Of a DNA stretch of 64,000 nt, positions 26,074-32,556 are shown in pieces. The notes under the pieces were generated by a model that was given only the letters and a program-made list of their open reading frames with translations, had not been told where the DNA came from and did no database searches. The first letter of the stretch is position 1, and each line of letters begins with the position of its first letter. This DNA comes from Dysgonomonas sp. ZJ279 (GTDB lineage Bacteria > Bacteroidota > Bacteroidia > Bacteroidales > Dysgonomonadaceae): contig NZ_JAAKEL010000003.1 of the NCBI RefSeq assembly GCF_011039205.1, positions 186,001-250,000 of the forward strand. The letters run 5' to 3'. The position numbers were made by a program, and so were the translations under genes.

Positions 26074-27006
26074 TTATGCTTTTTCCCACTGATCGCGAAG
26101 TAATTTCACCGAAGCTGGAAGTACTATATTACGATCGCCTTGACAACCACATTCGTAGCTTACATATTTATCGTATCCAAGCATTTTGAGTCCTTTGAAT
26201 CCGTTAATATAGTTATCGGCTTCACCATCTTCACCCGGCATACTCCGACGCTTACGGCTGGCTACATGTACATGCTGCAAGTATTCTCCTCCCGAAAGGA
26301 AAGCTCCCATATCGCATGTTTCTTCTGCTGTCATGTGCCAGAAGTCACCCATGCAGCGCACACCCGGATTATTAATATCGCGGCATATCGACGCAGCATC
26401 TGCAACCTGACGCAAATAGAAGGCCTCTTGTCTGTTCAATGGTTCGAAAATGACAGTTGTACCATGCTGAACGGCAAATGTACCCATTTCGTTAAATTGC
26501 TCGCACAGGAAATTACGGGTTTCCATTGTGTGAGGAAGGGCTGGAACTTGTCCATTAAATCCGGGAACAATAATAACACCAGTCGAACCAAGTTCACCGG
26601 CAGCCACTATTATTTCTTTCATCGTATCCATACATTGTTTTCTGATAGCAGGATCGGTAGAAAGTATAAAGCCTTTGAATCCGGCACAAATGGCACTAAC
26701 TTTAATGTTACGACCATTAAGAGCTTGTTTGATTTCTTTCACACGACCGCCAAGACCACCACCATTGGGTTCGAAACCTACAATGCCTAGTTTTTCCATG
26801 TAATCGAACTTTTCGTTCAGACTTTCACCGGGAGCAGTACCTTCCTGAAAAGAAAGGTTTAATTGCGCCTTGGTGTTTTTGCCAATTGCATTTTTATCAT
26901 TAGCCGCAGTATTGCATGAGCTAATTGCTGCTGCCGTTCCACTCAATGTTAAGAGTGCGGCACCTGATAAAGATCTTTTTAGAAAATTTCTTCTGTCTAG
27001 TGTCAT
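26074..27006 (-). CDS. Tat-signal sugar isomerase/epimerase-like TIM-barrel protein
   Basis: A 310-residue protein of the xylose isomerase-like TIM-barrel superfamily. It begins with a twin-arginine signal (DRRNFLKRS, then a hydrophobic stretch and a Cys near residue 31), so it is exported folded. Possible metal ligands are visible: Glu in VIFEPLNRQ, Asp in GDFWHM, His in HVHVASRKR and Glu in YVSYECG. Relatives include hydroxypyruvate isomerase, 3-dehydroshikimate dehydratase and the 3-keto-sugar enzymes of Bacteroides. It starts 8 bp after a Tat-signal Gfo/Idh/MocA oxidoreductase, and this pairing suggests epimerase or lyase action on an oxidised sugar in the periplasm. That role is inferred. 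Confidence 0.85.
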   Translation of the reverse strand: MTLDRRNFLKRSLSGAALLTLSGTAAAISSCNTAANDKNAIGKNTKAQLNLSFQEGTAPGESLNEKFDYMEKLGIVGFEPNGGGLGGRVKEIKQALNGRNIKVSAICAGFKGFILSTDPAIRKQCMDTMKEIIVAAGELGSTGVIIVPGFNGQVPALPHTMETRNFLCEQFNEMGTFAVQHGTTVIFEPLNRQEAFYLRQVADAASICRDINNPGVRCMGDFWHMTAEETCDMGAFLSGGEYLQHVHVASRKRRSMPGEDGEADNYINGFKGLKMLGYDKYVSYECGCQGDRNIVLPASVKLLRDQWEKA

Positions 27007-27014
27007 ATTCTGTA

Positions 27015-28397
27015 TTATTTATTATCGAGTGGTTTTCCCGGAACAGGCACTACGAATGTTTTCATATCCATTTTACCCATATTCAAATCTTTCGGAGTAT
27101 AGTCAAGTGGAGAAGCGGTCATTCCCTCCCAAGTCGTTTCAGCACCGGTGTAAGCCGATTCGCGTCCCATAATTGCCGCCATATTCGATACAGCAGTTTC
27201 CGATGCCTGGTCGATAGGTTTATTGCTGCGGATATGGTTGATAAGATTTACATGCTCGAGCACATACGGATTAGTTTGCTTGAAGTTCAATTTTTCAGCC
27301 TCGGCATCAAATTTCCAAACTACATTACCTGCTAAATCTTTGATCACAGTCTCGTTGTTAGCTGTAGACCAAGAACCTTTTGTTCCTTGTATAAACTCAC
27401 TTACATTGTTGGCACAACCATCTATCTGGCGGGACATGCTATGCAGGTGAACTCCGTTTTCCATCTCGAAATCGATACTGAAATTATCGTATTGGTCTCC
27501 TGTAACGCGGCGTTGGCGAGAACCAAAACCGGTAGCTTTAAGAGGTTTCAATCCGCTGAACCATGTAAATACATCGATATTGTGTACATGTTGTTCTACG
27601 ATATGGTCGCCCGAAAGCCATTTCCAGTTTACCCAGTCTTTTATCATCCATTCGCAATCGCTCCATCCACTTTGGCGTTCTTTGTACCAAAGCATCGATT
27701 GATTCCAATAAACTACACCACCGGTAATTTCACCGATAGTTCCATCCATAATTTTTTTGTATGATTCTACATAATTACGTTGGTGATGACGTTGCGTACC
27801 TGTTACCACACATAGGTTTTTAGCTTGAGCTTGTTTAGAAGTAACCATAATAGTACGATAGCCTACAGGGTCTACGCAAATCGGCTTTTCTAAGAAAGAA
27901 TGTTTGTTCTTTTCCGTCGCATATTGAAAATGTATAGGGCGAAATACCGGCGGAGTTGCAATAAGTACAACATCTACTCCGCTGTCGATAACTTGTTTAT
28001 AGGCATCTAGTCCTACGAAACGCATATTTTCAGGAATATCAATCCCTTTTTCTTTTTTGAGGTTATCGGCTAAGCCATCTACACGGTCTTTAAATGTATC
28101 AGCTAGGGCAACAATGGTAACACCATTGCCTGCACTTAAGAAATCGAATGCAGCACCAGAGCCACGTCCGCCACAGCCAATCACACCGGCTTTGAGTTCT
28201 TTACCATCTTTGGCTATGTCCATTAAATCGGGAAGGTAATATGTTCCTGCTTCCTTCAATGGTTGAAGTTTGATCTCGGTTTTACCACCACATGATGTTA
28301 ACAGGGCAGCACCACCTGTTCCCATTGTTCCTAACACTCCTACAAGTGCAGAATTCTTTAAGAAAGATCTTCTGCTGATTTTGTTTTCCTTTTTCAT
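27015..28397 (-). CDS. Tat-exported Gfo/Idh/MocA family oxidoreductase
   Basis: A 460-residue NAD(P)-dependent sugar dehydrogenase-like protein. The twin-arginine motif SRRSFLKNS at about 8-16 is followed by a hydrophobic stretch and a Cys near 36 (TSCGGK), giving possible lipid anchoring. The Rossmann motif VIGCGGRGSG lies at about 72-81, the EKPICVDP motif carries the conserved lysine of the family, and HIVEQHVHNIDVF holds the likely catalytic histidines. Because a Tat substrate takes its nucleotide with it, relatives often keep NAD bound and cycle it in the active site (as in GH109 enzymes), or pass electrons on. It is second in the unit, 51 bp after the cytochrome-SUMF1 gene. The substrate is unknown. 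Confidence 0.9.
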   Translation of the reverse strand: MKKENKISRRSFLKNSALVGVLGTMGTGGAALLTSCGGKTEIKLQPLKEAGTYYLPDLMDIAKDGKELKAGVIGCGGRGSGAAFDFLSAGNGVTIVALADTFKDRVDGLADNLKKEKGIDIPENMRFVGLDAYKQVIDSGVDVVLIATPPVFRPIHFQYATEKNKHSFLEKPICVDPVGYRTIMVTSKQAQAKNLCVVTGTQRHHQRNYVESYKKIMDGTIGEITGGVVYWNQSMLWYKERQSGWSDCEWMIKDWVNWKWLSGDHIVEQHVHNIDVFTWFSGLKPLKATGFGSRQRRVTGDQYDNFSIDFEMENGVHLHSMSRQIDGCANNVSEFIQGTKGSWSTANNETVIKDLAGNVVWKFDAEAEKLNFKQTNPYVLEHVNLINHIRSNKPIDQASETAVSNMAAIMGRESAYTGAETTWEGMTASPLDYTPKDLNMGKMDMKTFVVPVPGKPLDNK

Positions 28398-28448
28398 TTA
28401 TAATTATATTTTGAAATTTTAATTTTATCAATTTATTAAACTACAAAC

Positions 28449-30032
28449 TTAGATATTAGATTCACATACTACCCGAAAACCGATACCACGAATATCGGAA
28501 TACCACCAGATACTTTTAGGTTGTTGAGGATCTGTTTTCAGCCATGTGTCGTGTTTAGTATAATCTCGGGCTGCACTTCGTACATCGGCAGCATCGGATG
28601 TGTAGTTTCCTCCGCGCACAACCCATTCTGTACCTTCTGTACTAATAGGATTAGTTACATTTTCTCCTCCTTTGCTGTAAGCTTGAGGATCATATTTATC
28701 AGCACAATATTCCATTACGTTGCCCAGCATGTTTTTTAACCCGAATGGGTTTGCTTTGACTGTCGATGGTTCTTGTGTTTTATTTTTGCTGTTTTTACTA
28801 TAGATTACAAACGAAGATATACCTTCTGTGTCCGCATCAAAGAACTTACGCCAGAATCCCTGATCGGAAAAATCTTTTGGATTGCCGGGGAAGAAATACG
28901 GAGTTTCGGTGCCACCACGTGCCGCATATTCCCACTCGGCTTCGGTAGGTAGCCTGTATTTTTTGCCTGTTTTCTTTGATAGCCATTGGCAGAATGTTTC
29001 GGCTGCATAATGTGTCATTGTAATAGCAGGACGATCGCCTCCGCCCCAACCTTGGTCGGGGAATCCGAACGGTGGAGTAGGCCCCGATATAGCATCTACA
29101 TTCGGGTTGTTATTATTTGCAAATACCATTTCGGGAGGGGTACGACCTTCACTCATCGTATTGGCATAGAATGCCCAATACAAATCCCATGTAATCTCAA
29201 CTTCTGCCATATAGAATGGGCTTAGAGTTACATTACGCACAGGCGCTTCATCTTCCTTATGGAAAGGTTCTTTATCGGTGCTGCCCATTTTGAACGAACC
29301 GCCATTGATAGCCACCATCTTGAACGATAATGGTGTACCCGGTATTTGTTCGTCAAAATTTTCAAATTTAGTAATTGGAGTAGCAGTCTTAAAGTATGCG
29401 CTTGTATCCGGAGCTGCACTATTCGACGATCCGCCAAATCCGGGTACGCCGGCCATTTTTCCGTGCACATAGTTTGGGTTATGATGTCCTACATCCAGAT
29501 GGCAACTGATACATTGCAGGTTTAGCTTTTTCTCATTTTCTTCGTAATATAAATGTGCTGTGATAGCGTCGTCCGAAATTCCTTGGGGAAACAAATTCTG
29601 ATGGCATTCTTTACATGATTCATTTGGAATATATGTAACTGCATAATCCAGTTCAGACATTCTTTCCCAATCGAAATCCGTACTGTCTTTCGTAAGGTAT
29701 CCCCATACATCTCTTATCCCTAATTTAGCTTTTGCTGTATAGTGATCCCAAGTATGGCTTTTGGGGGGGAGATGGCAATCGACACAATGTACTTTTACAC
29801 CACTTCCATTGTTTACATGCGAAGATAATTTCCAGCTTTCTTCAACGTGTGGATGTACATGGCACATCATACACGATTCGTCAGTAGAAAAATAAACGGA
29901 AGTTTGATACAGCGATACAACGATAGTTATACCTAAGAATAATCCTAAAAATAGATAGAATGATTTACGTTTAAAAAATTTCTTTTTACTCTTCTTTTCA
30001 GAAGAATCTTTAGTAGTTCTTTTGAGATTCAT
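28449..30032 (-). CDS. NapC/NrfH-like four-haem cytochrome fused to a SUMF1-fold domain
   Basis: A 527-residue protein with two parts. Residues 1-200: a basic N-terminus, one membrane anchor (about 25-45) and four CXXCH haem sites at Cys54, Cys83, Cys140 and Cys174, the layout of NapC/NirT/NrfH quinol dehydrogenases. Residues about 238-527: a formylglycine-generating-enzyme-like (SUMF1) domain with GGSFKMGS, YRLPTEAEWEYAARGG, GNVMEYCADKYD, a VVRGG segment and GIGFRVV. True formylglycine-generating enzymes have a Cys pair in an RGGSFLCHxSYC context; here it reads RGGNYTSDAADVRS, so oxidase activity is unlikely and a structural or binding role is more probable. It heads the unit with two Tat enzymes and CcsBA. 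The usual partner NrfA is absent. Confidence 0.9.
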   Translation of the reverse strand: MNLKRTTKDSSEKKSKKKFFKRKSFYLFLGLFLGITIVVSLYQTSVYFSTDESCMMCHVHPHVEESWKLSSHVNNGSGVKVHCVDCHLPPKSHTWDHYTAKAKLGIRDVWGYLTKDSTDFDWERMSELDYAVTYIPNESCKECHQNLFPQGISDDAITAHLYYEENEKKLNLQCISCHLDVGHHNPNYVHGKMAGVPGFGGSSNSAAPDTSAYFKTATPITKFENFDEQIPGTPLSFKMVAINGGSFKMGSTDKEPFHKEDEAPVRNVTLSPFYMAEVEITWDLYWAFYANTMSEGRTPPEMVFANNNNPNVDAISGPTPPFGFPDQGWGGGDRPAITMTHYAAETFCQWLSKKTGKKYRLPTEAEWEYAARGGTETPYFFPGNPKDFSDQGFWRKFFDADTEGISSFVIYSKNSKNKTQEPSTVKANPFGLKNMLGNVMEYCADKYDPQAYSKGGENVTNPISTEGTEWVVRGGNYTSDAADVRSAARDYTKHDTWLKTDPQQPKSIWWYSDIRGIGFRVVCESNI

Positions 30033-30159
30033 TATGTGTTTTTAGTACTTAGAAATATTAGATCGAACAATTAGTACAAATAACGGTAATAAAATTAACA
30101 TCACTAATTCTTTTCTTGAAAAAAAAGTGCTTCTTTTCTTAAGAAATGTTTAATATGTG

Positions 30160-30167
30160 TAATTTTG
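30160..30167 (+). promoter_or_regulatory. Candidate -7 box (TAATTTTG) for apbE
   Basis: TAATTTTG matches TAnnTTTG and lies 73 bp before the chosen ATG at 30241. No clear -33 TTG is seen. It is in the 208-bp divergent region between apbE and the cytochrome-SUMF1 gene. Confidence 0.35.
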
Positions 30168-30240
30168 ATTTTTGTTGCATTGTAATCATTAGAATGCAAT
30201 TTTGAATAAAAACCATTTAGAGAAACAACAATTGAAGATT

Positions 30241-31230
30241 ATGCGCTATATTATTATACTTATATCTATTTTTTATCTGACTAGCTGCGACTCGAAAAAA
30301 GAGTTAAGTTATATTGAAGATAAAGGCGATATTTTCCATACGACCTATTCTATTAAATACGAATATACGCACTCTGTGAAAAATGAGATAGAGGCTGAGC
30401 TTCTTAAATTTGATGATTCATTGAATCCATTTAAACCATCATCTATTATTACTAAAGTAAATAATAACGAAGATGTGGTTCTAGATTCTCTTTTTATCAA
30501 TGTCTTTAAACGTGCGCAGGAAGTATCGGAGGTTTCGGGCGGATTATTTGATATAACCGTATCGCCGCTTATCAATGCGTGGGGTTTTGGCTTTAAAAAT
30601 ATGGATAATGTAACCCCTCAGATGATCGATAGTTTGAAACAACTGGTGGGGCATGATAAGATAATGTTGCGCGATGGGAAAATAGTGAAATCCGATCCGC
30701 GTATACAGATCAATACATCGGCTATTGCTAAAGGCTATTCATCAGATATAGTTGCTTCGCTTCTCGATTCGTATGGTATAAAGAATTATATGATAGAGAT
30801 AGGAGGAGAGATACGGACAAAAGGAATAAATGCTAAAGGTGGGTGCTGGCATATTGGTATCAGTAAGCCTATCGATAAGAATGTTTTCGATTATCAAAAA
30901 TTGCAGACAATAATTCAGCTTTGTGACAAATCGATGGCAACATCCGGCAATTATAGAAACTACTATATTAAAGACGGAAAGAAATACGCTCACACCATCA
31001 ACCCAAAAACCGGTTATCCTTCGGAAACAAATATTCTTAGTGCTACTGTAATAGCAGACGATTGTATGACAGCCGATGCTTATGCAACTGTATTTATGCT
31101 GGCAGATACTGCTGTCACAAGGAAAATAGCACAGAAAGAAAAATTATCGTATCTATTAATATTGGGAGCAAGTGATAGTTCGTTTGTGATAGCTAAATCA
31201 CTGGATTTTGATAGTTATGTTATAGAGTGA
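30241..31230 (+). CDS. apbE: FAD:protein FMN transferase (ApbE), lipoprotein
   Basis: Attaches FMN covalently to threonine in exported flavoproteins such as NqrB/C and RnfG, using FAD. From the ATG at 30241 it has 329 residues and starts MRYIIILISIFYLTSC, a lipoprotein signal with lipobox LTSC; a TTG at 30202 would push this signal inwards and was not chosen. Family motifs: VSGGLFDITVSPLINAWGFG, then AIAKGYSSD, EIGGEIRTKG, SMATSGNYRNYY and HTINPKTGYP, with TADAYATVFM near the end (the Mg2+-binding Asp region). It is divergent from the cytochrome-SUMF1 unit. Its flavoprotein clients are not in the window. Confidence 0.95.
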   Translation: MRYIIILISIFYLTSCDSKKELSYIEDKGDIFHTTYSIKYEYTHSVKNEIEAELLKFDDSLNPFKPSSIITKVNNNEDVVLDSLFINVFKRAQEVSEVSGGLFDITVSPLINAWGFGFKNMDNVTPQMIDSLKQLVGHDKIMLRDGKIVKSDPRIQINTSAIAKGYSSDIVASLLDSYGIKNYMIEIGGEIRTKGINAKGGCWHIGISKPIDKNVFDYQKLQTIIQLCDKSMATSGNYRNYYIKDGKKYAHTINPKTGYPSETNILSATVIADDCMTADAYATVFMLADTAVTRKIAQKEKLSYLLILGASDSSFVIAKSLDFDSYVIE

Positions 31231-31325
31231 TTTTGCTTTTTATAATGAATAATTATGTATCAAGCCAGTGGATATAACTTCTACATGTTTATCTATATAA
31301 GATTAAAACATTAAAGTTAATTGAT

Positions 31326-31385
31326 AAAGGTTACAGAAAGGTGACAAGCAAAAACAAGGCGAAATGTGTTACCTTTGTTACCTTT
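31326..31385. promoter_or_regulatory. Operator-like array: four 9-bp AAAGGTNAC units, two direct and two inverted
   Basis: AAAGGTTAC (31326-31334) and AAAGGTGAC (31337-31345) are followed, after 22 bp, by GTTACCTTT twice in a row (31368-31376 and 31377-31385), the inverse of the same motif. The first inverted unit overlaps the -7-like box TACCTTTG at 31370-31377. This could be a repressor or activator binding array, or a hairpin in the leader RNA. It lies 25 bp before the start of the binding-lipoprotein gene. Confidence 0.65.
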
Positions 31386-31409
31386 TAACAATTAGTAATC
31401 AATAAATAT

Positions 31410-32543
31410 ATGAGAATCAATAAAATATTATTCACACTACTTTTCCTTTCTCTAATGCTTGGTGCTTGTAAGAAGCAATCATCTACTGTTATAGACAACA
31501 AGCAGATAGCTGATTATGATGTGAAATATGCAAAAGGCTTCACCGTAAATAAGATGCAGGGTTATACTATCGTTGAGGTACGTAACCCATGGGATACAAC
31601 GCTTCTCTTGCAGAAATATATTTTGGTAGATAGAGATAAGGAAATCCCGGCTAATCTTCCGCAAGGAACTCTTATTAAAATTCCAGTGCAAAGTGCTATA
31701 ACCAGTTCGACTATACATTGTTCGACTCTAAAAGAAATTGGCGCTCTGGATATAGTAAGAGGTGTTTGCGAGTTGCAATATATCAAGCTCGATGAGATAC
31801 AAAACGGAGTAAAGAACGGAGCGATAAAGGACTTAGGCTTGGTCAATAAAGTAGATATCGAAACGATAATCATGCTCGAACCCGAAGTCATTTTCACTTC
31901 ACCAATCAGTGGTCAGAGCTATGGAAATATAGAGAAGGCGAAAGCTCCCCTTATCGAAACGATCGATTATACAGAACCAGATCCTCTGGGGCGTGCCGAA
32001 TGGATTCGATTTTATTCTCTTTTCACAGGAACAGAAAGTCTTGCAGATTCGCTATTTGATATAACAGTAAAGAATTATAATGAAGTAAAAGCCATCGTTG
32101 CAAATGTGACGACACGTCCGACTGTATTTACCGATATGAAATATCAAAGCAACTGGAATCAGCCGGGAGGTAAAAGTTATATGGCTAATATGCTGGCTGA
32201 TGCAGGGGCCGATTATGTATGGAAAGACGATAGTTCGACCGGATTTCTGCCATTATCGTTTGAAGCCGTATTAGATAAAGCGGGAGAGGCAGATCTTTGG
32301 CTTATAAAATACTTTGCACCCGAAACCATGACATATGAGAGTTTGAAGAATGAATTTAAGTCGTATTCGTATTTCAACGCCTTCAAGACACGAAATGTAT
32401 TTGCTTGTAACACACAGTTCTCTCCTTACTACGAAGATTTACCTATACATCCTGATTGGATATTGAAGGATATGGCTTATGTGTTTCATCCCGACTTATT
32501 TCCCGATTATCAGCCGAAATATTATAGTAAGGTTAGAGAGTGA
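31410..32543 (+). CDS. ABC-type metal-complex (siderophore/haem/corrinoid) substrate-binding lipoprotein
   Basis: A 377-residue periplasmic-binding protein of the FepB/BtuF class, with a lipoprotein signal (lipobox LGAC, Cys20). Two alpha/beta lobes are joined by a helix: the first contains VQSAITSSTIHCSTLKEIGALD and VDIETIIMLEPEVIFTSP, the second RPTVFTDMKYQSNWNQPGG and SYMANMLADAGADYVW. Ligands of this class are iron-siderophores, haem or cobalamin; which one cannot be read from sequence. No permease or ATPase gene follows: the next gene is convergent and ends 4 bp away. Its promoter region contains a 2+2 array of a 9-bp motif, which suggests specific regulation. Confidence 0.87.
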   Translation: MRINKILFTLLFLSLMLGACKKQSSTVIDNKQIADYDVKYAKGFTVNKMQGYTIVEVRNPWDTTLLLQKYILVDRDKEIPANLPQGTLIKIPVQSAITSSTIHCSTLKEIGALDIVRGVCELQYIKLDEIQNGVKNGAIKDLGLVNKVDIETIIMLEPEVIFTSPISGQSYGNIEKAKAPLIETIDYTEPDPLGRAEWIRFYSLFTGTESLADSLFDITVKNYNEVKAIVANVTTRPTVFTDMKYQSNWNQPGGKSYMANMLADAGADYVWKDDSSTGFLPLSFEAVLDKAGEADLWLIKYFAPETMTYESLKNEFKSYSYFNAFKTRNVFACNTQFSPYYEDLPIHPDWILKDMAYVFHPDLFPDYQPKYYSKVRE

Positions 32544-32556
32544 TAAGTCACTCTCT
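32535..32556. terminator. Hairpin made from the 3' ends of two convergent genes
   Basis: A perfect 9-bp stem (AGAGAGTGA at 32535-32543 with TCACTCTCT at 32548-32556) and a 4-nt loop. Each arm is the last three codons, Arg-Glu-stop, of one of the two facing genes. There is no T-run, so it is probably a 3'-end stabiliser or weak bidirectional terminator. Confidence 0.5.

Noticed and set aside
30202-30240. Upstream TTG start for apbE
   Set aside because: It would place 13 polar residues before the lipoprotein signal; the ATG at 30241 gives a normal signal and lipobox.
31231-31409. Cobalamin riboswitch before the binding-lipoprotein gene
   Set aside because: The B12-box (GCCACTG type) is absent; the visible structure is the 9-bp motif array instead.
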